Shown: positions 26,601 to 36,639, counted from the stretch's first letter. The stretch is 64,000 bases of DNA from Anaerotignum sp. MB30-C6 (GCF_030908465.1 NZ_CP133078.1:1488001-1552000); one strand, 5' to 3'. Numbers and translations: made by a program. Notes: generated by a model not told the origin, from the sequence alone.

Positions 26601-26954
26601 ATGTACAATGTTAGAGAAATGTTGAATGGTTTTGTAGGTGGTTTAGAGAACTTAGCGACAACAAATGGTGAAGCCGTAGGCGCATTTATGGGTTTACTTG
26701 GTGCAACATATGAGCCAGGTGCAGTAGATATTAAGACAAAGGAACTTATCAGTGTTGCTATCGGATGTTACAACAGATGTGAATATTGTATTGTATACCA
26801 TTCATATAAGGCTCTAGAAGCTGGTGCTACTAAAGAAGAAATCATTGAAGCGGCAATGGTTTCAGTAGCATTTGGCGGTGGACCTTCAATGGCGTATTCT
26901 GTAACGTTATTAAAAGAGTGTTTAGAAGAATTTGCAAATGATTTTACAGCGTGA
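26601..26954 (+). CDS. AhpD-like carboxymuconolactone decarboxylase family protein
   Basis: A 117-residue CMD-fold protein. It carries the complete AhpD-type redox signature E-x11-C-x2-C-x3-H: E48, C60, C63, H67 (KELISVAIGCYNRCEYC then IVYH). In AhpD these residues form a disulfide/peroxidase centre reduced by a lipoyl domain. An extra C56 is present. A GGAGG precedes the ATG. The gene lies 13 bases before the dehydrogenase that carries its own lipoyl domain, which is the partner AhpD needs. I infer a lipoyl-dependent disulfide or hydroperoxide reductase; the substrate is unknown. Confidence 0.87.
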   Translation: MYNVREMLNGFVGGLENLATTNGEAVGAFMGLLGATYEPGAVDIKTKELISVAIGCYNRCEYCIVYHSYKALEAGATKEEIIEAAMVSVAFGGGPSMAYSVTLLKECLEEFANDFTA

Positions 26955-26967
26955 ATAGGGTGATGAA

Positions 26968-28677
26968 ATGAAAGATATTATAATTGACAAGATGTCTGGT
27001 CATGATCAAGAGGCGAAAGTTGGACAAGTTAAAGTAGCCGTTGGCGATGAAGTTCAAGAGGGAGATATCCTACTAACGCTTGAATCAGGTAAGGGTGCTG
27101 TTAAAATTTTAGCGAGCGTTCATGGTCTGATTCAGTCTTTAGATGTCCAAGATGGCGATGTCGTAAAGAAAAATCAGAAAGTTGGTGTCATCAAAGTCGC
27201 TGCAGGTTACCAATGCGAGAAAACTGATCCACCAAAGAAAAAGGGCTACAGTTTTGGAATCAGCACCCCGATGAAGGAAGACATTCACTGTGATGTCTTA
27301 ATCGTTGGGGGCGGTCCTGGAGGTTACGTAGCAGCCATTAGAGCATCGCAACTTGGCAAGAAAACGGTTTTGGTTGAGAAAGATGCCCTCGGAGGTACGT
27401 GCCTTAACTACGGTTGTATTCCAACAAAAGCTTTAGCGCACAGTGTCGAAGTTCTAGAAGAGATGAAAAGTGCTTCTAAACTGGGCTTTCAAGTGGATAA
27501 CATCCAAATAGATTTTCAAAAAACCATGGCCAATAAGGATCAGGTTATCCAAACCTTGGTCGGTGGTATTGGGGGTTTGATGAATAGCCATCAAATTCGA
27601 GTAATCGATGGTGAAGCTGTTGCAATAGATGCTCAAACTATTGTCGTTAAGACTAAGAAGATCGATGCGACGATTAAATTTGATAAATTGATCATTGCCG
27701 TGGGATCTAGTGCCTTTAAATTGCCGATTGAGGGAAGTGACTTGTGTGATATTCTCACCAGCACAGAAGTACTGGGGCTTAAAGAATTACCAAAATCATT
27801 AACCATTATCGGTGGCGGTGTCATCGGTATGGAAATCGCATTTATTTACAATGCACTAGGGAGTGATGTCAGTGTCGTGGAGTTCTTGCCTAGAGTGATG
27901 AGCGTATTAGATTCTGATGTCAGTGATGTGGTATACCAATCAGCCATTGAAAGAGGCATTAAAATCTATGAAAGTGCGAAGGCGACAAGCATTCGTGAGA
28001 CGCTAGATCAGACCTTTGTAACGGAAATAGAAGTAGAGGGCCAAGCGCATCTCATCAGTAGCGAGAAAGTTCTTATGGCGGTTGGTCGTAAAGCGAACTT
28101 AGATGCACTTGATCTTGAAAAATTGGAAGTAGAACTTAATAAGCGTTCAAATGGTATCGCTGTTAATGAACACATGCAGACCAGCAATGAGAATATCTAC
28201 GCAATCGGAGATGTAACCAATATCATTCAATTGGCACATGTGGCTTCTCATCAGGGGATGGTAGCAGCTGAGCATATCGCAGGACAAGATAGCAAAATGC
28301 ATTACGATTTAGTTCCTTCAACCATTTTTACAATGCCAGAAGTTGGCGCAGTTGGACTCAATGAAGTAACTGCTCAAGCAGAAGGTTACTCAATCAAAGT
28401 GGTTAAATTTCCATTTATGGCATCTGGTAAAGCAGTTGCAATGCATGCTACAGAGGGCTTTGTAAAGCTTATTGTTGATACGGAGAACCAGGTACTCTTG
28501 GGTGGAGCAATTGTGGGAGCGCACGGTACAGATTTGATTGCGACGATCAGTGAACTCATTAGAAGTAAAACAAAAATCCCAGATGCCCTTGAAGCCATTT
28601 ATGCGCATCCAACCTTAGGCGAAACCATTCATGAGGCTTTATTGATGGCAGATGGAAGAGGAATTCACTTTGGATAA
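26968..28677 (+). CDS. Dihydrolipoamide dehydrogenase with N-terminal lipoyl domain
   Basis: A 569-residue protein. Residues 1-78 form a biotinyl/lipoyl domain with the modifiable lysine in LESGKGAV (K42). Then comes the FAD site DVLIVGGGPGGYVAAI, the redox pair C145/C150 in GGTCLNYGCIPT, the NAD site SLTIIGGGVIGMEIAF, and the C-terminal dimer-interface HPTLGETIHE with the catalytic His-Glu pair. It passes electrons from NADH through FAD and Cys to lipoyl-lysine. No E1 or E2 genes lie nearby, so it does not look like part of a ketoacid dehydrogenase or glycine cleavage set. It overlaps lplA by 26 bases. Confidence 0.95.
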   Translation: MKDIIIDKMSGHDQEAKVGQVKVAVGDEVQEGDILLTLESGKGAVKILASVHGLIQSLDVQDGDVVKKNQKVGVIKVAAGYQCEKTDPPKKKGYSFGISTPMKEDIHCDVLIVGGGPGGYVAAIRASQLGKKTVLVEKDALGGTCLNYGCIPTKALAHSVEVLEEMKSASKLGFQVDNIQIDFQKTMANKDQVIQTLVGGIGGLMNSHQIRVIDGEAVAIDAQTIVVKTKKIDATIKFDKLIIAVGSSAFKLPIEGSDLCDILTSTEVLGLKELPKSLTIIGGGVIGMEIAFIYNALGSDVSVVEFLPRVMSVLDSDVSDVVYQSAIERGIKIYESAKATSIRETLDQTFVTEIEVEGQAHLISSEKVLMAVGRKANLDALDLEKLEVELNKRSNGIAVNEHMQTSNENIYAIGDVTNIIQLAHVASHQGMVAAEHIAGQDSKMHYDLVPSTIFTMPEVGAVGLNEVTAQAEGYSIKVVKFPFMASGKAVAMHATEGFVKLIVDTENQVLLGGAIVGAHGTDLIATISELIRSKTKIPDALEAIYAHPTLGETIHEALLMADGRGIHFG

Positions 28678-29647
28678 ATTCAAAAAACATACATTAGTAA
28701 TAGGTAGGAAAGCAGATACCATTGATAATCTTTCGATTGAAAACTACCTTATGAAACGATGCGAGCCCGATGAAATCATACTCTTCTTATGGCAGAGTCA
28801 TCACACCGTGGTTATAGGGTGTCACCAAAACCCCTATAAAGAATGCAACCTACCCCTTATGGAAAAAGACCAAGTTCAATTGGTTAGACGTAAATCGGGT
28901 GGTGGTGCAGTGTATCATGACCTTGGAAATTTGAATTTCTCATTTATAACGCATTTAGATCGAGCGGATGTTCAAAGAAATTATCAATTGGTTATTAAGG
29001 CGTTAAAGGCTTTTGGGATTGAGAGTACACTAAGTGGTCGCAATGATTTGACGGTCTCGGGCAGTAAATTTTCTGGGAATGCTTTTCTAGAAGAAGATGG
29101 TGTTCACTGTCATCATGGTACTTTACTGATTGAATCCTCTTTAGAGCTATTGTCAAAGTATTTGACACCCTCTAAACTAAAAATTGAATCCAAGGGCATC
29201 GACTCTGTGAGATCTAGGGTTGTCAATTTGAGTACACTTTCAGAAAAGTGTACTGTATCAGAAGTGAGGCATCAATTGATTGAAACGTTTAAGTCAGCGT
29301 TCGACGGCGTCTTCCATGAAGAGGGAACAATTTTGCCAGAATGTTATGAGGCGTATAAATCTCATTATGATCAGTGGTCGTGGCAAATAGGGAGTATTCC
29401 GCAGTTTAATATTGAATACGAATCCCGTTTAAGCTGGGGGAGTATCATGGTTCAGCTGGAAGTGCAAAAGGGTATTGTCGAAAACTGCCATTTGTCTACG
29501 GACGCACTAAATGATGAAAACTTTCAACAATTAGGCCAGGCTTTCATAGGTAAACGATATCAAAAAGAAACTATTTATCAGTGTATTCATCAATGGATTT
29601 CCGATGAGACCATTAGAAGAGATCTTATTGAGATGATAATAATTTAA
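28652..29647 (+). CDS. Lipoate-protein ligase A
   Basis: A 331-residue ligase that activates lipoate with ATP and joins it to a lysine of a lipoyl domain. Marks: LWQSHHTVVIGCHQNPYKE, RRKSGGGAVYHDLGNLNFSF and SGSKFSGNAF, then the small C-terminal domain. It starts inside the dehydrogenase gene; a TTG at 28670 behind GAAGAGGAA would be an alternative start. The likely target is K42 of the adjacent dehydrogenase, making the operon self-sufficient for lipoylation if lipoate is taken up. Followed by a strong terminator. Confidence 0.93.
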   Translation: MEEEFTLDKFKKHTLVIGRKADTIDNLSIENYLMKRCEPDEIILFLWQSHHTVVIGCHQNPYKECNLPLMEKDQVQLVRRKSGGGAVYHDLGNLNFSFITHLDRADVQRNYQLVIKALKAFGIESTLSGRNDLTVSGSKFSGNAFLEEDGVHCHHGTLLIESSLELLSKYLTPSKLKIESKGIDSVRSRVVNLSTLSEKCTVSEVRHQLIETFKSAFDGVFHEEGTILPECYEAYKSHYDQWSWQIGSIPQFNIEYESRLSWGSIMVQLEVQKGIVENCHLSTDALNDENFQQLGQAFIGKRYQKETIYQCIHQWISDETIRRDLIEMIII

Positions 29648-29654
29648 AAAATTG

Positions 29655-29698
29655 AAACTGTTGCACTAAATAATGATTTAGTGCAACAGTTTTTTTTA
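29655..29698 (+). terminator. Strong intrinsic terminator of the lipoyl cluster
   Basis: A perfect 16-bp stem (AAACTGTTGCACTAAA against its complement) with a 6-base loop and T8. Confidence 0.92.
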
Positions 29699-30083
29699 TG
29701 GCAACAAATAAATCCCAGACTTGAGAGTAAGGGATTTATGGTAAAAATATATATGACCAAACACATTAACTTACAAAACAATTACGATAACTGGGTCATT
29801 TTATCCAGAATGGTGTCTGATGCTAAATTTTTCGTAGTATCCGTTTTCAAGAAAATACCCCTCAATCAAGGAAGCAGTAGGTCTTGGCGACATTATTTTT
29901 GTCTAGTCAAGTTATGTTGAGGTTGTATGTCTGTTGCAAGGAATAAAACTTTTTCGGAGTGTATCTGTAGATCCCCCCGTAAACTTTGCGTTGTTTGTTA
30001 CTCAATGATCTTTTATTTTACGTGTATGAAAAGAGAGGTTCTTGCCTCTATGGGGATGCTCCTACCATAATCGTATAACTAAT
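29699..30083. other. Intergenic stretch between convergent units
   Basis: Nothing coding is convincing. It contains short hairpins (AAATCCC/GGGATTT near 29710-29740, GAGGTTCTTGCCTC near 30037) that may end trp transcription on the minus strand. Confidence 0.4.
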
Positions 30084-30854
30084 CTAATTTAAGCTACGTT
30101 TCATTTTTGCCACATAATTAGCAAGAGGAGCTTCGGCATTTTGCCCATATTCCTCAATGATTTTTACAATGGCACTGCCCACAATCACACCATCGCAAAA
30201 GTTGGAAATTTCTTTCACTTGCTCCGGGGTTGAGATACCAAAACCAACGCAAATAGGAATATTTGAAGCAGCCTTGATGGTTTGCATCATCATCTGAAGG
30301 TCTGTCGTGATTTCCTTTCTGACACCGGTTACACCCATAGAAGAAACAACATAGATGAAACCCTTGCCTTGCTGTGCAATCATGGAAATTCTATCCTCCG
30401 ACGTTGGCGCAATGAGAGAAATGAGGTCAACCTCATTTTCATTTGCATAAGGCAAAATCTCAATTTTTTCTTCAAAGGGTAAATCAGGAATAATAATTCC
30501 ATCTATGCCTACGGCCCTACATTTTTGAAAGAATTTTTCATAGCCATAGGAAAAAACAGGGTTTAAGTAGGTTAAAAACACCAAGGGTACGTCTGTTTTC
30601 TGCCGCACACGCTGCACCATATCGAATATTTTATCAGTTGGGGTGCCTGCGTTTAAAGCCCGAATGTTTGCACGCTCTATGACCTTGCCTTCGGCGATTG
30701 GATCGGAAAAAGGAATGCCAATTTCAATTAAATCAGCGCCTGATTTTTCCATTGTTAGGATATATTGTTCGGTTTTTTCAAGGCTTGGATCTCCTGCAGT
30801 TAAAAATGCGATAAATGCTTTGCCGTTTTTGAATGCGTTATTAATTTTACTCAT
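30084..30854 (-). CDS. trpA: Tryptophan synthase alpha subunit
   Basis: A 256-residue TIM-barrel enzyme that splits indole-3-glycerol phosphate into indole and glyceraldehyde-3-phosphate. The catalytic Glu and Asp are in [15 protein letters not shown]; phosphate is bound by VGFGIST and GVIVGSAIV. It forms the alpha-beta complex with TrpB, whose gene overlaps it by 8 bases upstream. Last gene of the operon. Length normal. Confidence 0.97.
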   Translation of the reverse strand: MSKINNAFKNGKAFIAFLTAGDPSLEKTEQYILTMEKSGADLIEIGIPFSDPIAEGKVIERANIRALNAGTPTDKIFDMVQRVRQKTDVPLVFLTYLNPVFSYGYEKFFQKCRAVGIDGIIIPDLPFEEKIEILPYANENEVDLISLIAPTSEDRISMIAQQGKGFIYVVSSMGVTGVRKEITTDLQMMMQTIKAASNIPICVGFGISTPEQVKEISNFCDGVIVGSAIVKIIEEYGQNAEAPLANYVAKMKRSLN

Positions 30855-32586
30855 GAAAATGAACCCCCTTATGTCTTGCGATGGCAGCTACGTCTTTATC
30901 TCCTCTGCCTGATATACAAATAATAATGACACTGTCTTTATCCATTGTTGGTGCAACCTTTTTGACATAGGCAAAGGCATGGGCAGATTCGATTGCCGGA
31001 ATAATGCCCTCTGTTTTGGAAAGATATTCAAAGGCATCAATTGCCTCATCGTCGGTGATGGGTACATAGGTTGCTCTGCCTGTATCATGGAGATTTGCAT
31101 GCTCGGGACCGATGCCCGGATAATCCAGCCCTGCGGAGATGGAATAAACCGGGGCAATTTGTCCGCATTCGTCCTGACAGAAATAAGATTTCATTCCATG
31201 AAATACGCCCAAGGTTCCATTGGCAATGCTTGCGGCATTTTTATCGGTATCCACGCCATGGCCTGCTGCTTCGCAGCCCACAAGTTGTACCGATAAATCG
31301 GGGATAAAATTATAAAACATACCCATTGCATTACTGCCACCGCCAACACAAGCTACCACCATATCGGGAAGTTTATTCTCTGCCTCTAAAATCTGAGCCC
31401 TTGCTTCTTGGCTGATAACACTTTGAAAATCACGTACGATGGTTGGAAAGGGATGAGGCCCCATAACGGAACCCAAAACATAGTGAGTATCATGAACCCT
31501 TGCAGTCCATTCACGCATGGTTTCGTTTACGGCATCCTTTAAGGTTTGCGTACCGCTTTTAACTGTGTTTACCTTTGCACCTAATAGTTCCATTCTAAAA
31601 ACATTTAACGCTTGTCGTTGGGTGTCCTCCTTACCCATGAAAATTTCGCATTCCATGTCTAGCAATGCCGCGGCGGTTGCCGTTGCAACCCCATGCTGAC
31701 CTGCACCAGTTTCAGCAATGACTCTGGTTTTTCCCATTTTTTTCGCAAGAAGAACTTGCCCCAGAACGTTGTTGATTTTATGAGAGCCTGTGTGGTTCAA
31801 ATCCTCTCGTTTAAGATAGATTTTTGCACCGTCTAAATCCTTGGTCATTTTTTCGGCATAATATAAAAGAGAGGGTCTGCCTGCATAGTTATTTAAAAGC
31901 TCATGTAACTCAGCTTGAAATGCCTTATCATTTTTATAAAATTCATATTGTTGCTCCAAATGAATGATTTCATTCATCAATGTTTCAGGGATATATTGCC
32001 CGCCATGTACTCCAAATCTACCTTTTGTCATTTTTACACTCCTCACAATTTCCATTATTTTTTTCTTATCTTTCACGCCATTTGTTTCAACGCCACTTGA
32101 AATATCAATCCCAAAAGGGCAGAAGCTCTTTGCTTGAGCGATGTTTTCTATATCAATTCCACCAGCAATGAAAAAAGGCTTTTCTGTTTTTGGGATGCGC
32201 ATCCAATCGAAGGACTGCCCACTTCCGGCGATTGCAGAATCAAACAAAAGAAAATCTGCATTTAGAGGGATTTTTTCCCCTATACGCAGTGCCTTGATGA
32301 CAGGCACATTTAATTTTTCTATGTAAGCTTCTGTTTCTTTTCCATGTAATTGAACCACATCAATAATTTTTTCGTCTATTGCTTTTTGCACTACTTGGAT
32401 GTTTTCATCCACAAACACACCAACAGCTTGAATATGAGGATTTAACCTCGCTTTCAATTTTTTTGCCTGAGATAAGGTGACCTGACGCTTGCTTTTTGCA
32501 AAGACAAAGCCAATATAATCAGGCAGTGACTCATTTACAAAGTCAATATCCTCCTCTCGAAACAGACCACAAATTTTTATCTTCAT
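30847..32586 (-). CDS. trpF-trpB: Fused phosphoribosylanthranilate isomerase / tryptophan synthase beta
   Basis: One 579-codon frame. Residues 1-185 are TrpF: KICG with the catalytic Cys6, [16 protein letters not shown] with the catalytic Asp, and AGGI. Residues 186-579 are Trp[19 protein letters not shown]-binding Lys in [16 protein letters not shown], and [10 protein letters not shown]. No stop or linker lies between. The TrpB part begins with its own Met (ATG at 32031) preceded by GAGGAGTG 6 bases away, so TrpB can also start internally. Thus both a fusion and free TrpB may be made. It overlaps trpC by 4 and trpA by 8 bases. Confidence 0.95.
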   Translation of the reverse strand: MKIKICGLFREEDIDFVNESLPDYIGFVFAKSKRQVTLSQAKKLKARLNPHIQAVGVFVDENIQVVQKAIDEKIIDVVQLHGKETEAYIEKLNVPVIKALRIGEKIPLNADFLLFDSAIAGSGQSFDWMRIPKTEKPFFIAGGIDIENIAQAKSFCPFGIDISSGVETNGVKDKKKIMEIVRSVKMTKGRFGVHGGQYIPETLMNEIIHLEQQYEFYKNDKAFQAELHELLNNYAGRPSLLYYAEKMTKDLDGAKIYLKREDLNHTGSHKINNVLGQVLLAKKMGKTRVIAETGAGQHGVATATAAALLDMECEIFMGKEDTQRQALNVFRMELLGAKVNTVKSGTQTLKDAVNETMREWTARVHDTHYVLGSVMGPHPFPTIVRDFQSVISQEARAQILEAENKLPDMVVACVGGGSNAMGMFYNFIPDLSVQLVGCEAAGHGVDTDKNAASIANGTLGVFHGMKSYFCQDECGQIAPVYSISAGLDYPGIGPEHANLHDTGRATYVPITDDEAIDAFEYLSKTEGIIPAIESAHAFAYVKKVAPTMDKDSVIIICISGRGDKDVAAIARHKGVHFHE

Positions 32587-33317
32587 AATAAGCTCCTTAG
32601 TTTTGACATCATTGCAACCTTATCCTTACTTCTCATAAGGGTTTCGCCAATCAACACGCCGTCTACGCCATAATCAGAAAGAAGCTTAATATCTTCGGGG
32701 GTTTTAATTCCGCTTTCTACAACATACAAAACATCATCTGGAACATACGCTCGCAAGGATAGCGAAGTTTTCATATCTACTTCAAAAGTTTCCAAATTTC
32801 GGTTGTTTACCCCCACGATTTTTGCACCGCAACGTAAGGATTTTTTCAGCTGGGGCAGACTGTGGCTTTCTACTAAGACAGATAACCCTAGGGATTCTGC
32901 CAGATTGAGAAAAGCTTTCAGTTTTTCTTCTTCTAGAATTTCTGCAATCAACAGTACAGCAGATGCACCGCAAAGTTTCGCTTCGTAAATTTGATATGGA
33001 TCAATAATAAAATCCTTTCGCAATGTTGGTGTTTTTACGGCACTACTGACTTCTTTTAAATATTCGATGCTGCCTTTGAAAAATTTCGGCTCGGTGAGGA
33101 TGGAAATGGCAGCAGCACCTGTCTGTTCATACTCCTTGGCAATGGACAGGTAAGGGAAATCTTCGGCAATCACCCCCTTTGAAGGGGAGGCTTTTTTAAT
33201 TTCGCAAATGAAGGACATTCCATCCTGTTCTAGGGCTTTTTGAAAAGGAAAATCGAACTGGGATTTAATGTTATCCATTCTTTTTTGTGTGTATTCCATA
33301 ATTTTATCAAGAAACAT
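32583..33317 (-). CDS. trpC: Indole-3-glycerol phosphate synthase
   Basis: A 244-residue TIM-barrel enzyme that cyclises carboxyphenylaminodeoxyribulose phosphate. Marks: [17 protein letters not shown] with the catalytic Lys, [29 protein letters not shown] and VESGI. It overlaps trpD by 11 bases and trpF by 4. Slightly short at the N-terminus but all key residues are present. Confidence 0.97.
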   Translation of the reverse strand: MFLDKIMEYTQKRMDNIKSQFDFPFQKALEQDGMSFICEIKKASPSKGVIAEDFPYLSIAKEYEQTGAAAISILTEPKFFKGSIEYLKEVSSAVKTPTLRKDFIIDPYQIYEAKLCGASAVLLIAEILEEEKLKAFLNLAESLGLSVLVESHSLPQLKKSLRCGAKIVGVNNRNLETFEVDMKTSLSLRAYVPDDVLYVVESGIKTPEDIKLLSDYGVDGVLIGETLMRSKDKVAMMSKLRSLL

Positions 33318-34326
33318 ATGTCACCTCATTTGACATTTGAATGAATTTTTCCAGCTGTTTCATGGCTTTACCGCTATCAATGATTTCTTCAACTTCTTTG
33401 ATGGCATCTTCTAAAGAAATTTTTTTTGAAATATATAAAGCGGCGGCGGAATTTAGAACAACTGCATCACGCTTTGGACTTTTTTTACCCCGTAAAATTT
33501 CTTTGATGATTTGTGCATTTTCTACGGCATCGCCGCCTTCCAGTTCCGATTTATCACAACGGGTAAAGCCAAACTGTTCTGGCGTGATTTCATAGGATTT
33601 CACCCAGCCGTTTTTCACTTCACAAACTGCGGTGGGAGAGGAAAGAGAAATTTCATCCAGACCATCCAGACCATAAACCACCATTGCGTTTTTTACACCT
33701 AGATTGCAAAGTACCTTGGCAATCGGCTCCACCAAAGCCTTCTTATAAACACCCAATAACTGCATGGTTGCTCCCGCAGGATTGCAAAGAGGACCTAGAA
33801 TATTAAAAACAGTACGAATGCTTAGCTCCTTGCGGATGGGTGCCACATATTTCATTGCAATATGATAGTTTTGAGCAAACATAAAGCAAAGCCCAATTTC
33901 CTTGAGCAACTTAGCACTTGCCTCGGGAGGAATTGTTATGTTCACACCAAGGGCTTCCAAAACGTCTGCCGCACCGCATTTACTGGATGCGGAACGATTG
34001 CCATGCTTTGCAACGGGTACGCCAGCGGCAGAAACCACAATTGCCGAGGTTGTGGAGATATTGAAGCTATTGGAATGATCGCCGCCTGTGCCTACAATTT
34101 CAAGGGTTTCTTGCTCATGGAGGAGTTTGACGCAATGATTTCTCATACCAGCGGCGGAGGCTGTAATTTCTTCAATGGTTTCCCCTTTTAAAGATAGGGC
34201 AGTTAGATAGGAAGAAATTTGAACATTACTTGCTTTTCCACACATGATTTCGTCCATTACAGTATTTGCTTCGTTATAGGTTAAATCTTGCTTTTTGGAT
34301 AATTTAATGACTGCTTCTTTAATCAT
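33307..34326 (-). CDS. trpD: Anthranilate phosphoribosyltransferase
   Basis: A 339-residue enzyme that joins anthranilate to PRPP. Marks: VGTGGDHSNSFNIST, KHGNRSASSKCGAADVLEALG and RTVFNILGPLCNPA. The gene overlaps trpG by 4 and trpC by 11 bases, showing coupled translation. Confidence 0.97.
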   Translation of the reverse strand: MIKEAVIKLSKKQDLTYNEANTVMDEIMCGKASNVQISSYLTALSLKGETIEEITASAAGMRNHCVKLLHEQETLEIVGTGGDHSNSFNISTTSAIVVSAAGVPVAKHGNRSASSKCGAADVLEALGVNITIPPEASAKLLKEIGLCFMFAQNYHIAMKYVAPIRKELSIRTVFNILGPLCNPAGATMQLLGVYKKALVEPIAKVLCNLGVKNAMVVYGLDGLDEISLSSPTAVCEVKNGWVKSYEITPEQFGFTRCDKSELEGGDAVENAQIIKEILRGKKSPKRDAVVLNSAAALYISKKISLEDAIKEVEEIIDSGKAMKQLEKFIQMSNEVTYVS

Positions 34327-34898
34327 TTATTTTTCACCTCCAAGAAGTTTTTTATGATTTTCTGGCCGTGGTTCGTAAGGATGGACTCGGGATGAAACTG
34401 TAAACCAAAAATGGGATATTCCATATGGGCGATTGCCATGATTTCTCCATCGATGGTGTTGGCGGTAATGGTAAGAGTATCGGGCAATGTTTCTTTTTTT
34501 GCGGAGAGGGAGTGATACCGTGCTACGTGAATAATACCAGGTACATCATTAAAAAGAGTGGAATTGATATTGAGCAGTGCTGTTGACTGTTTTCCGTGCA
34601 TCAGATCCTTGGCATAGGAAACGGTGCCGCCGAATGCCTCGAAAATTACCTGATGTCCAAGACACACACCGAGGATTGGAATGCGGCTACCCAGCTCATT
34701 CACAACCTGAATACAGATGCCTGCATCCTTTGGCTTTCCGGGCCCAGGAGAAAGAACGATATGGGTAGGGGAGAGTGCCTTGATTTCCGCCACGGTCATT
34801 TCATCATTTCGGATTACTTTGATTTCAGGATTTATCCTACCCATCAATTGATAAAGATTATAGGAAAAGCTATCGTAATTATCGATTAACAAAATCAT
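34323..34898 (-). CDS. trpG: Anthranilate synthase glutamine amidotransferase subunit
   Basis: A 191-residue class I amidotransferase that supplies ammonia to TrpE. Catalytic Cys in GVCLGHQ, His-Glu in LQFHPESILT, and the opening LLIDNYDSFSYNL. It could also serve PabB, as no separate pabA is seen, but the place right after trpE (no gap) and before trpD assigns it to Trp synthesis. Confidence 0.96.
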   Translation of the reverse strand: MILLIDNYDSFSYNLYQLMGRINPEIKVIRNDEMTVAEIKALSPTHIVLSPGPGKPKDAGICIQVVNELGSRIPILGVCLGHQVIFEAFGGTVSYAKDLMHGKQSTALLNINSTLFNDVPGIIHVARYHSLSAKKETLPDTLTITANTIDGEIMAIAHMEYPIFGLQFHPESILTNHGQKIIKNFLEVKNK

Positions 34899-36362
34899 TT
34901 AAAAACCTCCCTCTGCTTTTTCAAGCGCAATAATCACTGCTTTTGCTTTATTTATACATTCCTCATATTCCTTTTCTGGAACACTATCGGCAACAATGCC
35001 TGCACCAGAACGAACAAATATTTTTCCGTTTTTTTGAAAGCAGAGGCGAATAGCAATGCAGGTATCCATATTTCCCTTGAAATCCAGATAACCTATTGCA
35101 CCACCGTAAATCCCTCGTTTGTTATTCTCCAGTTCATTGATTACCTGACAAGCACGGATTTTTGGTGCACCGGAGAGTGTACCTGCCGGCAGAACGGCTT
35201 CAATGGCATCTATGGCACAAAGGTCTTCTCTGATTTCACTTTTTATGGTTGATCCGATATGCATGACATGGGAAAAACGCAGTACAGATTGATAATTTTC
35301 TACGGAAACACTGCCAAACTTGCTGATTTTCCCCAAATCATTCCGCCCTAAATCAACCAGCATATTATGCTCCGCAAGTTCTTTTTCGTCGGACAATAAT
35401 TCTTTTTCCAGAGATTCATCTTCCTCGTCACTCAGACCTCTTTTTCTGGTGCCCGCAAGGGGAAAGGTATGTAAGATACCATTTTCCAATTTTACCAGAG
35501 TTTCGGGGGAAGCACCTGCCATTTCCATTTTGTCACTACCAAAGTAGAACATATAAGGTGAGGGATTTGTTGCTCTCAGGCAGCGGTAGGTATTGAAAAG
35601 GCTTCCTTCAAAATCTGCTTCTAATCGATTGGAAAGTACCACCTGAAAAATATCGCCTTCGTAAATATAATCCTTTGCTTTTTCTACCATTTGACAATAT
35701 TCATGACAATTAAAAAGAGGCTTAAAGTCAGATTTTAGCGTGCCTTTCCATTCCGTTGTAATGGGATTGGTTTGAAGATAGTTTTTGATTTTTTCTATTT
35801 CCATGATTGCCTTTTTGTAGTCATCCTCAAGTGCTTCGGATTCGATATTTACAATTAGATAAAGGCGTTGCTTTAGGTTGTCAAAAACAATGACTTTATG
35901 AAAAAGCATAAGATCCATATCGTTGAAATTTTCTTCATCTTTAACATCCAGATTAATGGTTGGTTCACTATATTTGTTGTAGTCGTAGCCAAAATAACCA
36001 ACCAATCCCCCTGTAAAAGGCGGCATATTTTCTAGGTTTGGAGATTTATACCAATTCATGAGGGATTTAAGGTAGATGCTGGGATTACCTAGAGAGACTT
36101 CTTCTTCTATGTCCTTTTTCACATGTATTTTTCCGTTGTTACAGGTGATTTCCATAATGGGATCGTAGCCCAAGAAGGTGTATCTGCCCCAGACTTTTGA
36201 ATCTTCCACGCTTTCTAATAAAAAGCAATGGCTGGAAATAGACTTTAGGGCTTTTAGCACTGCCATGGGCGAGAACATATCCGAAGGCATTTCGCTGGTA
36301 ATGGGGATGAAGTTGTAGTGCGTTGCAAGGTGTCGTGCTTGTTCTAGTGTTGGTTTAAACAT
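34899..36362 (-). CDS. trpE: Anthranilate synthase component I
   Basis: A 487-residue chorismate-using enzyme. The N-terminal domain carries a Trp-feedback region with LLESVEDSKVWGRYTFLG (the LLES motif). The C-terminal domain has SPEMF-like PSPYMFYFG, SPETLVKLENG, GTRKRG, ELLSDEKELAEHNMLVDLGRND as parts of the chorismate site, and LSGAPKIRA. First structural gene of the operon, about 30 bases after the attenuator. Sensitivity to tryptophan is expected from the LLES motif; not proven by sequence. Confidence 0.97.
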   Translation of the reverse strand: MFKPTLEQARHLATHYNFIPITSEMPSDMFSPMAVLKALKSISSHCFLLESVEDSKVWGRYTFLGYDPIMEITCNNGKIHVKKDIEEEVSLGNPSIYLKSLMNWYKSPNLENMPPFTGGLVGYFGYDYNKYSEPTINLDVKDEENFNDMDLMLFHKVIVFDNLKQRLYLIVNIESEALEDDYKKAIMEIEKIKNYLQTNPITTEWKGTLKSDFKPLFNCHEYCQMVEKAKDYIYEGDIFQVVLSNRLEADFEGSLFNTYRCLRATNPSPYMFYFGSDKMEMAGASPETLVKLENGILHTFPLAGTRKRGLSDEEDESLEKELLSDEKELAEHNMLVDLGRNDLGKISKFGSVSVENYQSVLRFSHVMHIGSTIKSEIREDLCAIDAIEAVLPAGTLSGAPKIRACQVINELENNKRGIYGGAIGYLDFKGNMDTCIAIRLCFQKNGKIFVRSGAGIVADSVPEKEYEECINKAKAVIIALEKAEGGF

Positions 36363-36390
36363 ATTCCATTCCTCCTAAAAAAAATAAAAA

Positions 36391-36430
36391 AAATCCCCCT
36401 CGGCTCACTTGCGTAAACCGAGGGGGATTT
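36391..36430 (-). terminator. trp operon attenuator terminator
   Basis: A perfect 13-bp stem (AAATCCCCCTCGG with its complement) and 14-base loop, followed on the minus strand by a T-run broken by single As. It lies between the leader peptide and trpE and would stop transcription when tryptophan is plentiful. Confidence 0.92.
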
Positions 36431-36458
36431 AGAGTTTCAATACGAGTATTTTTTCGCT

Positions 36459-36578
36459 TTAAAACGAACTATATTGAAAACTATATTCCTCTAATCCTCT
36501 GCACGACAAAGTGACCCTGTTTGAATTAACAGAGCTCCACCAACGCCATGTAAAAGATTTTGTAGAAATATAGTTCAT
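36459..36578 (-). CDS. trpL: trp leader peptide (39 aa, Trp-Arg-Trp-Trp)
   Basis: A 39-codon frame starting at 36578 behind GGTGGTGA. It reads MNYISTKSFTWRWWSS at the N-terminus: three Trp codons out of four (W11, W13, W14), where a ribosome would stall when charged tRNA-Trp is short. Its 5' part (GAACTATATT as RNA sense, 36567-36576 region) is exactly complementary to AATATAGTTC near its end (36466-36475), a 10-bp pairing that could form or break with the ribosome's position. No T-box motif was seen. Ribosome-mediated attenuation is inferred from this layout. Confidence 0.8.
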   Translation of the reverse strand: MNYISTKSFTWRWWSSVNSNRVTLSCRGLEEYSFQYSSF

Positions 36579-36610
36579 TAAGAATTCACCACCATACTAA
36601 ATTTTTCCAT

Positions 36611-36639
36611 AATATAACATCGATTTATTGATGTGTCAA
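36611..36639 (-). promoter_or_regulatory. trp operon sigma-A promoter
   Basis: Minus strand: TTGACA (36639-36634), 17-base spacer, TATATT (36616-36611). Transcription would start near 36604, about 25 bases ahead of the leader peptide. Confidence 0.85.

Noticed and set aside
36400-36620. T-box leader of the trp operon
   Set aside because: The AGGGTGGnACCGCG-type core was not seen on the minus strand, whereas a Trp-rich leader peptide and attenuator stem are present.
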